From Kurthia populi (GTDB lineage Bacteria > Bacillota > Bacilli > Bacillales_A > Planococcaceae): DNA of 64,000 nucleotides. Positions 16,667 to 25,768 of this stretch are shown here, piece after piece (position 1 is the stretch's first letter; each line of letters opens with the position of its first letter). The notes below the pieces were generated by a model that saw only the letters and a program-made list of their open reading frames with translations, searched no databases and was not told the DNA's origin. Location: assembly GCF_042686175.1 (NCBI RefSeq), contig NZ_JBHUOR010000002.1, positions 21,908-85,907 of the forward strand, in the 5' to 3' direction. Position numbers and translations under genes: made by a program.

Positions 16667-18670
16667 TTAAAACAATGGTTCAATTGTTGCGACTTCAGAT
16701 GGGCGGCCAATATGATATCCTTGGGCCGCATTACATCCATATTCGCTAAGTAATTCCAATTGCTCTTTATTTTCAACGCCCTCTGCAACAACGCGCATAT
16801 TTAAAGAATGGCCAAATTGAATCATACCATGAATCAATTTTTGTGTTTTCTTTTGATATGTCAGTGTTGAAATGAACGTTTGGTCAATTTTAAATTCTTC
16901 AAGTGGTAGAAGCTGCATATAACGGAATGATGCATAACCTGTACCAAAGTCATCGAGTACAAAGCGAATGCCATCTGCTTGTAGTTGTTTCATTTGTGTA
17001 ATGATAGATGATTCTGCTTCAGCTTCTAATGCGAATTTTTCGGTAATTTCAATTTGTAAAAGAGAAGCAGGGCAGTTTGTGCGCTCTAGCACTTCACGAA
17101 TTAATTTCACCATATTTTTATCTCGGAACTCACGAACAGATGAGTTGATGCTGACGCGAATCGTGTGTCCGCTGTTTTTCCATGCAACGGCTTGCTCACA
17201 TGATTTTTCAAGCATAAATGTACCGATGTCATTAATCAGACCCGTTTCCTCTGCAATTGGGATTAAAACATCTGGCGGGATAATACCAAGTTCAGAATCT
17301 TCCCAGCGTACAAGGGCCTCAACAGCTTCGATTTTATTTGATTCTAAGTTTAATTGTGGTTGGTATAATACTTTTAAATCCTTTTGATCGAGCGCAATCA
17401 TTAAGCGTTTTTCAATCATTGCACGCTTGCTAAGTGCTTTATGGTCATCAATTGAAAGGCTAGCGATGGTGCTACCGCCCTCTGTATGAATTTTATCAAT
17501 AATTGCATGAGATGCTTTTAATAGGTGGTTAAATGTTTGTTGGTCCTCTGGATATTTTGAAATACCCCCACAAATTGTTAGCGGCAGTGCCATGCCATCA
17601 ATATAAATTGGATGTTGTTTTAAGTACGCTAGGAAGCCTTGGATGAACCATTCGCCAAGCGGTGTTAAAACAGCAAAATCATTAATTGTGATACGGGCCA
17701 TTACACTATCTTGGAAGTACATTTTCATACGATTTGTAAATTCTTGTAGTAGGATGCTTTCCATTTCTTCATTGTATAACTCTTTTAATGAATAGAATTT
17801 ATCGATGCTCAAGTAAACGAATGTAAAATGTTGTTTTTGATCAATCATTTCATTGACGATTTGCTCTAAGCGGTAACGATTCATTAAGCCGGTTTCTTGG
17901 TCTACATAGGCAATTTTTTCTAAACGCTGTTGTAGTAATTTTTTCTCTGTGATATCTTTTGCTAACACAAGATAATAATCAGGTGTTTTGCCAGAAGTAG
18001 TGACAGGGATAGCAATTAGCTCAACCCAATAAGATGTGCCGTCTTTCGTCATTTTTTCTACTTCACCCTGCCAAATCTTGCCGCTATGAATGACATTCCA
18101 AATTTCATTTACTTGTTCTGTACCCACATCTGTTTGAGGGAACATTTGCCACAATGTTTTACCTAAAATACGTTTTGGCGTCCATTTACTATATTTTAAG
18201 TAAAGTGGGTTGGCAAAGTTAATGAGACCTTCATGGTCAAGAGAGAGAACCATAAATGATTCTTCTAAGCCTGAGCGAAGGCAGCTAAGTTCTGCTACAG
18301 CACTTTCTTCTGATGAAAAAGCATTAAGGAAACGAACCATAATAATGCGTTCGTCTCTAATTGTTAATGCTTTTGCAAAAAGAGACATTTGCAGCATTTC
18401 TGAATCTTTTGTTAATAATGTGAAATTATTTAGCGTAAGTTCTTTGTGTGAGCGTAAAATAGTAGTAAATTGTTCTTCCGCCTTGTCTTGTTCATCATTA
18501 AAAATTGGTGGAAATTTACCTAATACCTCATCTGTACTGTATCCAAATACATTTTCACAATAGGTATTCCATGAAATAATATTTCCTTCATGGTCCAATG
18601 TCATCATAGGACTGTGAATGTGATTTAGTATCGGATTAGCATATTGAGAAATATTCTCGACTTCATTCAT
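16667..18670 (-). CDS. PAS-PAS-GGDEF-EAL cyclic-di-GMP signalling protein, probable phosphodiesterase
   Basis: 667 residues, soluble. PAS domains at about 10-120 and 130-245, GGDEF domain at about 250-405, EAL domain at about 415-665. The diguanylate cyclase signature is degenerate: where GGDEF should stand the sequence reads RITINDFAVL, so synthesis is unlikely. The EAL site looks intact: EALVRW, N in SINSSVREF, E in IEITEK, DDFGTGYASF, K in FKIDQTF and AEGVENKEQ. It is therefore probably a PAS-regulated phosphodiesterase in which the GGDEF half senses GTP or is structural. Monocistronic, with no obvious partner gene nearby. Confidence 0.92.
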   Translation of the reverse strand: MNEVENISQYANPILNHIHSPMMTLDHEGNIISWNTYCENVFGYSTDEVLGKFPPIFNDEQDKAEEQFTTILRSHKELTLNNFTLLTKDSEMLQMSLFAKALTIRDERIIMVRFLNAFSSEESAVAELSCLRSGLEESFMVLSLDHEGLINFANPLYLKYSKWTPKRILGKTLWQMFPQTDVGTEQVNEIWNVIHSGKIWQGEVEKMTKDGTSYWVELIAIPVTTSGKTPDYYLVLAKDITEKKLLQQRLEKIAYVDQETGLMNRYRLEQIVNEMIDQKQHFTFVYLSIDKFYSLKELYNEEMESILLQEFTNRMKMYFQDSVMARITINDFAVLTPLGEWFIQGFLAYLKQHPIYIDGMALPLTICGGISKYPEDQQTFNHLLKASHAIIDKIHTEGGSTIASLSIDDHKALSKRAMIEKRLMIALDQKDLKVLYQPQLNLESNKIEAVEALVRWEDSELGIIPPDVLIPIAEETGLINDIGTFMLEKSCEQAVAWKNSGHTIRVSINSSVREFRDKNMVKLIREVLERTNCPASLLQIEITEKFALEAEAESSIITQMKQLQADGIRFVLDDFGTGYASFRYMQLLPLEEFKIDQTFISTLTYQKKTQKLIHGMIQFGHSLNMRVVAEGVENKEQLELLSEYGCNAAQGYHIGRPSEVATIEPLF

Positions 18671-18870
18671 GTACGCAACGACTCCTTGAAAGTACTTTAA
18701 TAAGTTCTATTATAAAGAAAAATGAGTTGTAAGTCATTACTAATGAATAGATAATTGGCAATAATCTTTACAAGATAGGGGAAAAAGGGTGAGAATAGAA
18801 GGATATTTAAAATTTAAAATAGGATTATTGTCTTTTGTAAAAATAAAAATTAAGGGGTAAAAAGTATTGT

Positions 18871-19791
18871 ATGAATAAACATCTAAAAGGTATTTTGATG
18901 GTCTTAATTGGCTCTATGTTATGGGGCGCTACAGGACCAATGATGGAGTGGATTTTACATGAAGGAGCAATAAATGCGTCCTTCATGCTAACAATCCGAC
19001 TATTACTTGCTGGAATTGCGCTATTATTATTCATTAAGTGGCGTGGTCAAAATGTGACAGCGATTTGGAAAAATAAATATTGGGCTACGTCATTGGTATT
19101 ATTTAGCTTAATTGGTATGTTAGGCGTACAATATACATTTGTAGCAACCATTAATAGTAGTAATGCAGTGTTTGCAACATTATTACAATTTTTAGCGCCA
19201 ATTTTTATTATTTTATATGTGTCTTTTGCTAATAAAATGCTACCACCCATTTATCAGGTTTTAGGCATTATCGGGACACTTGTTGGCTTGTTTTTACTAC
19301 TAACAAATGGGCAGTTAAATGAATTACTCGTAAGTAACAGTGCTTTAATTTGGGGTGTGGCACTTGGCTTCGCTTTCGCATTTTATACGGTGTACCCGGT
19401 AAAAATCATGAATGAATGGGGCGTTATGCAAGTGGTTGCGTGGTCGATGATTGTCGGCGGTAGTGTTCTTGGGATTATTTCAGGATTTTGGCAATGGGAG
19501 CAGTGGGCAGTGCTCATGCAGCCTCAAATTTTACTAATGATGCTCGGCGTTATTTTCTTTGGTACGATTGCTTTTGTGCTATTTCTCGGAAGCATGACGT
19601 ATATTACACCTGTTGAAACGAGCGTGTTATCAAGTATGGAGCCGCTAACCGCAACAGCTGTATCGATTGTATGGCTTGGGCGTACGCTTGAGCTTTATCA
19701 ATTTGTAGGCGTCGTTTTCATGTTATTATTTGTGACATGGTTATCAATAGAAGGAGACCGACAATCACGGAAAAATGCGTTAGAGAAGTAA
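18871..19791 (+). CDS. EamA/DMT-superfamily transporter
   Basis: 306 residues with about ten hydrophobic segments in two EamA halves (about 6-140 and 150-290), starting MNKHLKGILMVLIGSMLWGATGP, which is typical. DMT exporters move amino acids, nucleosides or small metabolites; the substrate is unknown. AAGGGG lies about 12 bases before the ATG. It ends about 90 bases before the ABC exporter operon. Confidence 0.88.
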   Translation: MNKHLKGILMVLIGSMLWGATGPMMEWILHEGAINASFMLTIRLLLAGIALLLFIKWRGQNVTAIWKNKYWATSLVLFSLIGMLGVQYTFVATINSSNAVFATLLQFLAPIFIILYVSFANKMLPPIYQVLGIIGTLVGLFLLLTNGQLNELLVSNSALIWGVALGFAFAFYTVYPVKIMNEWGVMQVVAWSMIVGGSVLGIISGFWQWEQWAVLMQPQILLMMLGVIFFGTIAFVLFLGSMTYITPVETSVLSSMEPLTATAVSIVWLGRTLELYQFVGVVFMLLFVTWLSIEGDRQSRKNALEK

Positions 19792-19881
19792 TGATTTACA
19801 GGCTTATGGTCAACTTGATGGCGGAGCCTGTTTTTTTGTGAGAAAATACGATTATCGAAATAAATAGAAAGGAAGATTGCG

Positions 19882-21597
19882 ATGAAAAAAATTTTAGCGT
19901 ATATGGGGCCGTATAAATGGCCAGCAATCATCGCACTCGCGTTCATGCTTGTTGAACTAGCTGTGGAGCTTATTCAACCACTTATCATTGGTAAAATTGT
20001 CGATGAAGGCATTATGAAAGGTGACATGACCTATGTAGTGACGTGGGGAAGCATTATGATGGGGCTTGGGTTACTCGCGTTTGCGGCTGGGATTACGAAT
20101 TCCTTTTTCTCAGCACATGCCGCACAGAGCTTTGCCTATGATTTGCGTATTGCGTTATTTAAAAAAGTGCAGTCACTATCGATGCCTAATTTTTTGAAAT
20201 TTCCAACATCAGCACTGATTACACGTCTAACAAATGATGTTACGCAAGTGCAGCAGGTATTCTTTATGAGCATGCGCTTTATGCTTCGCGCGCCACTTGT
20301 TGTTATTGGCAGTTTGATTTTAGTATTTTTCGTAAATGTGGAGTTAGCGCTTTATCTCGTTGCACCCGTACCATTTTTATTATTATTTTTATGGTATATG
20401 GTCAAAAAGGGCGGTCAGAGCTTTGAGCGTGTACAGCGCACGATTGACCGCGTCAATCGCGTCATTCAAGAGAATTTACAAGCAACACGTTTGATTAAAG
20501 CGTATATGCGTGGCCTGTACGAATCTTCTCGTTTCGTCAAAATCGCGCAAAAGTTACGTGATAACACGTCGCGTGCACTTCAATTAATGGAGATTGTACA
20601 GCCGATTTTACTCGTTGTGATGAATGCGGCGCTACTTATTATTATTTGGTTTGGTGCGGAGCAGATCCAAGCTCGCTCGATGCCAGTCGGGGACCTAGTG
20701 GCTGTTATCAACTATGCACTACGCATTACCGGCAACTTTAGTATGTTTTCATTTATTATCGTATTATTTGCACGTGCAAAAGCATCGGCTGATCGTATGG
20801 AGGAGGTACTTGCTATTGAACAGGCAACCACTGCGACAACACTTAATCCGACAAAGGAAAATGATGCTGAGGTAACCTTTGAACGTGTAAATTTTTCGTA
20901 TGTAGAAGGAAAAGAAATTTTAAAAGATATCGATTTTACATTGCGTCCACGCGAGCAAATTGCGATTATGGGGGCGACAGGTTCAGGGAAAAGTACATTG
21001 CTACAGCTAATTCCTAGATTATATGATGCAACGGCGGGACAAGTGACGATTGAGGGCGTTCCAATTGCACAGTGGCCAGTAGCAGCATTACGTGAAAAGA
21101 TTGGCTTCGTACCACAGCGCTCGCTACTTTTTACTGGAACAATTTTTGATAATATCGTGTGGGGCAAAAAGGATGCAACGCCTGAGGAAGTTGAGGAAGC
21201 GTGTAAGAAGGCCCAAATTCATGATGCGATTATGGCATTTGACGACGGTTATCAAACACGTGTTGGTCAAAAAGGTGTCAATCTGTCAGGTGGTCAAAAG
21301 CAGCGCATTGCGATTGCGCGTGCGCTTATTCGAAAGCCTGCGATTTTACTGTTTGACGATAGTATGAGTGCACTTGATATCCAAACGGAGGAAAAACTCT
21401 GGGCTGCGCTTCAGAAGGAGCAGGCGACGATGATTGTCGTAACCCAAAAGGTACATACAGCCCAAGCAACAGACCGCGTTTTCTTAATGGATGACGGAAA
21501 GATTGTGGCATCGGGTACGCATGATGAGCTTTCGAAGACATCTCCTTTGTATGCGGCAATTATTGAATCACAACAGGAGGCGAGCGCGCATGTTTAA
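19882..21597 (+). CDS. Heterodimeric ABC exporter subunit with degenerate ATPase site (YfiB-like)
   Basis: 571 residues: six-helix exporter domain (about 10-300) and nucleotide-binding domain (about 330-565) with Walker A GATGSGKST, signature LSGGQKQR and Walker B LLFDDSMSALD. The usual catalytic glutamate after Walker B is replaced by aspartate, which marks the non-hydrolysing partner in heterodimers such as TM287/288 and BmrCD. Its gene overlaps the next ABC gene by 8 bases (ATGTTTAA), so the two are translated together. Lengths match Bacillus subtilis YfiB/YfiC. Substrates probably include drugs or lipids (family inference). Confidence 0.92.
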   Translation: MKKILAYMGPYKWPAIIALAFMLVELAVELIQPLIIGKIVDEGIMKGDMTYVVTWGSIMMGLGLLAFAAGITNSFFSAHAAQSFAYDLRIALFKKVQSLSMPNFLKFPTSALITRLTNDVTQVQQVFFMSMRFMLRAPLVVIGSLILVFFVNVELALYLVAPVPFLLLFLWYMVKKGGQSFERVQRTIDRVNRVIQENLQATRLIKAYMRGLYESSRFVKIAQKLRDNTSRALQLMEIVQPILLVVMNAALLIIIWFGAEQIQARSMPVGDLVAVINYALRITGNFSMFSFIIVLFARAKASADRMEEVLAIEQATTATTLNPTKENDAEVTFERVNFSYVEGKEILKDIDFTLRPREQIAIMGATGSGKSTLLQLIPRLYDATAGQVTIEGVPIAQWPVAALREKIGFVPQRSLLFTGTIFDNIVWGKKDATPEEVEEACKKAQIHDAIMAFDDGYQTRVGQKGVNLSGGQKQRIAIARALIRKPAILLFDDSMSALDIQTEEKLWAALQKEQATMIVVTQKVHTAQATDRVFLMDDGKIVASGTHDELSKTSPLYAAIIESQQEASAHV

Positions 21598-23395
21598 ACC
21601 ATTTGGCTACGAGCCCATTTTGACGAAGGACATGCTTCAAAAAAAGAAAAAACAGCGCGATAAAGCGTCTAATATGGGCGCTACTTTAAAACGTATTTGG
21701 CATTATGTAGATGAACAGCGCGCGTTATTGCTCATTGTATTATTAATGGTAGTCCTTAGCTCAGGGCTACAATTACTAGGCCCGTTTTTAATTGGGCGCT
21801 TAATTGATGCGCATATTATTGCGCGTGAGCTTAGTGGTATGGCGACCATTATTGCGGTTATTGCGATTAGCTACATCGTATTGTCTATTACGTTGTTCTT
21901 ACAAAATTATTGGATGATTGGCATTGCACAGCAAACTGTCTACCGCATGCGTACGGAGCTCTTTAATCAATTTCAAAAGTTACCGATTTCCTTTTTTGAT
22001 CGTAAGCAGCACGGGGAATTAATGAGCCGCATGACGAATGATATGGACAATGTCAGCTCGACCTTAAATAGTACATTCATTCAAGTGTTTTCAAGTGTCC
22101 TAGTGCTGACGGGGACGGTTGTTGTGATGCTGACGTTGAGTCCGCTACTGACGCTCATTACAATGATTATTATTCCGGTGATGTTTATTGCGACGCGCTG
22201 GATTACACGTCGTACAGGGCCACTTTTTAAAGGCCAACAGCAGCGTCTTGGTACTTTAAATGGTATGGTCGAGGAGTCAATTTCAGGTCAACTAATTGTC
22301 AAAGCCTATTCACAGGAGGAGCGTATGATTGAGGACTTCACTGGGAAGGCGGATGAGCTACGGCATGTTGGCTATTGGGCGAATGTATACTCTGGTGGGA
22401 TTCCAAAGGTCATGAACTTTTTAAATAATGCGAGCTTCGCGCTTGTTGCAGGTGCCGGTGGGATTTTAGCAGTCAACGGGCATTTATCCGTCGGTACGAT
22501 TGTTATCTTTACCGAATATGCGCGGCAGTTTACACGTCCACTAAATGATTTAGCGAACCAATTTAACAATGTATTATCTGCGATTGCAGGGGCGGAGCGT
22601 GTTTTTGAGATTCTCGATGAAGAAGTCGAAAAAGAGCCGCATGCAAAACCTTTAAAAAAACGCTTGGCAGGACATATCAAATTTGATGATGTGACGTTTC
22701 GTTATGATGTGGCAACAGAGAAGCCAACACTTTCGAACATTAGCTTTGATATTCCAGCGGGGAAAACAGCTGCGCTAGTAGGTGCGACAGGCGCTGGGAA
22801 AACGACGATTATGCAGCTGATTGCACGATTTTACGATGTAGATGACGGGGAGCTGACAATCGATGGGCGCGCGATTGAGACGATTAGTAGAACGGATTTG
22901 CGCGCACAGATGGCCTTTGTGTTACAGGATCCATTTTTATTTGAAGGAACGATTCGAGATAATATTCGCTATGGTCGCTTAGATGCAAGTGATGCAGCAA
23001 TTGAGCAGGCAGCAAAACAGGCGAATGCACATCAATTTATTGAAAAATTAGAGGGCGGCTATGATCATGTACTAACCGAGGATGGTGGCGACATTAGTCA
23101 GGGGCAAAAGCAATTATTGTCGATTGCACGAGCACTCGTGGCAGACCCGGCAATTCTACTTCTCGATGAGGCGACGAGTAGCATTGATACGGTGACCGAA
23201 ATGGCGATTCAAGAAGCACTCGATCGTCTCATGAAAGGGCGTACGAGCATTGTCATTGCACACCGTTTAAATACCGTGAAAAATGCCGATTTCATTTTCG
23301 TTTTAGAGCATGGCAAGCTACTCGAAGGGGGCCCACGCGAGGAATTATTCGCATCCAAAGGGCGCTATTACGATATGGTCATGCAAGGGAAATAG
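21590..23395 (+). CDS. Heterodimeric ABC exporter subunit with canonical Walker B (YfiC-like)
   Basis: 601 residues: extra N-terminal cytoplasmic stretch to about 35, membrane domain to about 335, nucleotide-binding domain to the end. Walker A is GATGAGKTT and Walker B LLLDEATSSID with the catalytic glutamate, but the signature motif reads ISQGQKQ instead of LSGGQ. In the dimer this altered signature pairs with the aspartate Walker B of the other subunit, giving one dead and one active ATP site. The start at 21590 has CAGGAGG 8 bases upstream; further upstream the open frame runs inside the first gene. Confidence 0.92.
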   Translation: MFKPFGYEPILTKDMLQKKKKQRDKASNMGATLKRIWHYVDEQRALLLIVLLMVVLSSGLQLLGPFLIGRLIDAHIIARELSGMATIIAVIAISYIVLSITLFLQNYWMIGIAQQTVYRMRTELFNQFQKLPISFFDRKQHGELMSRMTNDMDNVSSTLNSTFIQVFSSVLVLTGTVVVMLTLSPLLTLITMIIIPVMFIATRWITRRTGPLFKGQQQRLGTLNGMVEESISGQLIVKAYSQEERMIEDFTGKADELRHVGYWANVYSGGIPKVMNFLNNASFALVAGAGGILAVNGHLSVGTIVIFTEYARQFTRPLNDLANQFNNVLSAIAGAERVFEILDEEVEKEPHAKPLKKRLAGHIKFDDVTFRYDVATEKPTLSNISFDIPAGKTAALVGATGAGKTTIMQLIARFYDVDDGELTIDGRAIETISRTDLRAQMAFVLQDPFLFEGTIRDNIRYGRLDASDAAIEQAAKQANAHQFIEKLEGGYDHVLTEDGGDISQGQKQLLSIARALVADPAILLLDEATSSIDTVTEMAIQEALDRLMKGRTSIVIAHRLNTVKNADFIFVLEHGKLLEGGPREELFASKGRYYDMVMQGK

Positions 23396-23400
23396 TTCAG

Positions 23401-23548
23401 AAAAAAAGAAGAGGCTGGGACATACGTATAAAAACAACCGTTCATATGAGCATAAGAAAAACCGGAACTGCGCTGTAGCGCGGTTCCGGTTTTTCGTTGC
23501 GAACGCTAAAAAAAGAAAATGACGTGTTTTGTCCCAGCCACTTCTTTT
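23401..23548 (+). repeat. Palindromic intergenic element, copy 3
   Basis: Forward orientation, between convergent genes. GGCTGGGACA ... GTCCCAGCC termini, core AAAAACCGGAACTGCGC / GCGCGGTTCCGGTTTTT, outer AAAGAAG / CTTCTTT. This is one of the two best-preserved copies. Confidence 0.9.
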
Positions 23549-23565
23549 CGTTATAAAACGATAGC

Positions 23566-24630
23566 TTACACAATAAACAATCGTTTCTTAAAATAGGCTG
23601 GTCGATCCGCGCGCAAATTCCCTGTGAAGAACGACGCATATGGTATAAAGCGCATGAAAAGCCATGATATAAGAATCGACGGAATAAAGCTCACGAGCGT
23701 ATAGCCAACGATGCCATAATCGAAAAAGTTATTAAAAATTTTATCAAATGAAATATGGGCATACATAATAATGAGTGAATGCCGCTCAACGACCTCTAGT
23801 ACACGCAGGCGAATAAATTTCGTAATAAACTGGAATGTACCAAGTAGTACGATAATGCAGGCGATTGGAATAACGATATCAAGCACAGGATGATTGTAGT
23901 GAATAAATTTCATACTAACATGATAATCAAGCGCCCCAATCCAGACAGCGCGCATTGCCCATAGTACGATGCCAAGACTGATTACATAAAGAGCGAGTGG
24001 AATGTGCTTTAGTAAATCGCGTGCATAGTAACCAATCGCAAAATAAACAATCGCCATAAGGGCCACATCTAGATTCCACGGCACAAAAATGGCTTGCGAA
24101 GCGGCATCTGCTGCGCCGCCTACTATATCAATGACGTAGTGGCTTTCTAGCTGTGCGAGTATGTAGAAGCTAATCAGTACAGTGATTTGCAGCCATCGTT
24201 TTAAATAATGGGTCATGAGCATAAAGAGCACATAAACTGTTACAAGTGTTGTGATAAACCAAATAACAGCGTAGCAACCACGTGCAAAGCGTCCACCAAT
24301 TACGATAGAATAGAAATCATTGAGATAGTAATCCAACGAATCATTTCCGGTTGCGAATGCTAAAATATAGCGTAAAATCGTAATAAGTGACACGAAAAAT
24401 ACGTAAGGAATCATCAATTGCAACATGCGTTTTTTAATCGACTTGCCAATTGCTTGATTTTTTGAAACGGGACGGAAAAACAAGCCGCTCAGTAAAAAGA
24501 ATGCGGGCATGTGAAACCAATAAATATACGTTAAAATGGGATGGTCCATTTCACCAGGGTAATGGCCGATAACCACGAGAATCATTAAAAATCCTTTGAT
24601 GGCATCGACCCAAGTTAAACGTTGTGTCAT
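23566..24630 (-). CDS. Acyltransferase 3 family membrane protein (fucose 4-O-acetylase-like)
   Basis: 354 residues with about ten membrane helices. The N-terminal signature WVDAIKGFLMILVVIGHY with its conserved aspartate and histidine is typical of the acyltransferase-3 / fucose 4-O-acetylase group, which O-acetylates surface polysaccharides or wall components at the membrane. WFHMPAFFLLSGLFF is a second family motif. Monocistronic; no glycosyltransferases are near to indicate the acceptor. Confidence 0.88.
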   Translation of the reverse strand: MTQRLTWVDAIKGFLMILVVIGHYPGEMDHPILTYIYWFHMPAFFLLSGLFFRPVSKNQAIGKSIKKRMLQLMIPYVFFVSLITILRYILAFATGNDSLDYYLNDFYSIVIGGRFARGCYAVIWFITTLVTVYVLFMLMTHYLKRWLQITVLISFYILAQLESHYVIDIVGGAADAASQAIFVPWNLDVALMAIVYFAIGYYARDLLKHIPLALYVISLGIVLWAMRAVWIGALDYHVSMKFIHYNHPVLDIVIPIACIIVLLGTFQFITKFIRLRVLEVVERHSLIIMYAHISFDKIFNNFFDYGIVGYTLVSFIPSILISWLFMRFIPYASFFTGNLRADRPAYFKKRLFIV

Positions 24631-24748
24631 GTATTTGCCTCCAAACCTTATATATTTTATACCCGTGATGTATTTTAGAAAAGTATTTATTTTGATAACA
24701 AAAGATTACAAAACAATTTCAAAAACATAATAGAAGGTGGTTCTAACT

Positions 24749-25621
24749 ATGCAGCTTTTCGCAATGAAAGCCTCTTATCCGTTAGATGAACAAACAAAAC
24801 AAGAAGTAACTGAATTATTAACACGTGCAACAGCACAGGACGACGTAGATTATAGCGTGTTAATGCACGCACCATTTTGGCAAGCAGCCGAGCAACGTGG
24901 CTTTTTTGTCTTAGTCTATGATGATGACAAAGATTTATTAATCGGCGCATTAAGTGCGCTTGATTTATTCGGCTTAAATTCGTATGAATGGGCAGCAGTT
25001 GTTGACCCAGCATATCGTCGTATAGGTATTGGAGCAGAGCTTGTAGCAGGCTTTAAGCACGGACTATCTGAACGTGAATCAACAGGTGAAATGGCAACAA
25101 CGTATCCAAGTGAAGCAGCGGAAGGATTCTTAAAAAGTGTGGGCTATGAATACAATTCATCAGAGGCAACACTGAGCACGAAAGCAGCCGAGCAGGCACT
25201 TGTCTTCCCAGAGGATGACGATATTCGCCCATATGAGCAAGGGGATTATTTAGCACTTCAACATATGATGGAAGCAGGATTTGGTGACCTAGCTGAAGAA
25301 ACCGAACAGCTTGTCGCGCAAACAGAAAAAAATGATCATATGCAGCTTGCGATGTATATTGAAGACGGCGTAGCAGTTGGGACGATTTCAACAACTGTAC
25401 GTGACCACGAGCTATGGGTGACAGCCTTCACTGTAGAGCCAGGCTATCGCCGCTCAGGTATCGGTACGAATTTATTAAAATGGGCACAAAATGAAGCTGT
25501 GAAAAATAATCAAACCGAAGTATTATTAGATGTTGAAACAGATAACGACGAAGCACTGAATTTATATAAAAAAGCAGGCTTTCACGTAAAAGGGCAAGTT
25601 GATTACTACGTTGTAAAATAA
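24749..25621 (+). CDS. Tandem GNAT N-acetyltransferase
   Basis: 290 residues in two GNAT halves. The first (about 1-130) has VVDPAYRRIGIGAELV, the second (about 150-290) TVEPGYRRSGIGTNLLKWA; both match the Q/RxxGxG/A acetyl-CoA loop. Both halves look able to bind acetyl-CoA, although one is often structural in tandem GNATs. The ATG follows AGAAGGTGG by 8 bases; an upstream in-frame GTG is less likely. The acceptor is unknown. Confidence 0.88.
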   Translation: MQLFAMKASYPLDEQTKQEVTELLTRATAQDDVDYSVLMHAPFWQAAEQRGFFVLVYDDDKDLLIGALSALDLFGLNSYEWAAVVDPAYRRIGIGAELVAGFKHGLSERESTGEMATTYPSEAAEGFLKSVGYEYNSSEATLSTKAAEQALVFPEDDDIRPYEQGDYLALQHMMEAGFGDLAEETEQLVAQTEKNDHMQLAMYIEDGVAVGTISTTVRDHELWVTAFTVEPGYRRSGIGTNLLKWAQNEAVKNNQTEVLLDVETDNDEALNLYKKAGFHVKGQVDYYVVK

Positions 25622-25625
25622 CATT

Positions 25626-25765
25626 AAAAAGAGGCTTTGACATACGTATAAAAACAATCGTTCATATGAGCATAAGAAAAGCCGGAATCGCGCTGTAGCG
25701 CGGTTCCGGCTTTTCGTTGCGAACGCTAAAAAGAAAAATGACGTGTTTTGTCCCAGCCTCTTTTT
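25626..25765 (+). repeat. Palindromic intergenic element, copy 4
   Basis: Forward orientation, between convergent genes. The core reads AAAAGCCGGAA / TTCCGGCTTTT where other copies have AAAAACCGGAA / TTCCGGTTTTT: both sides of one base pair have changed, so the hairpin is kept. Confidence 0.9.
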
Positions 25766-25768
25766 GTT

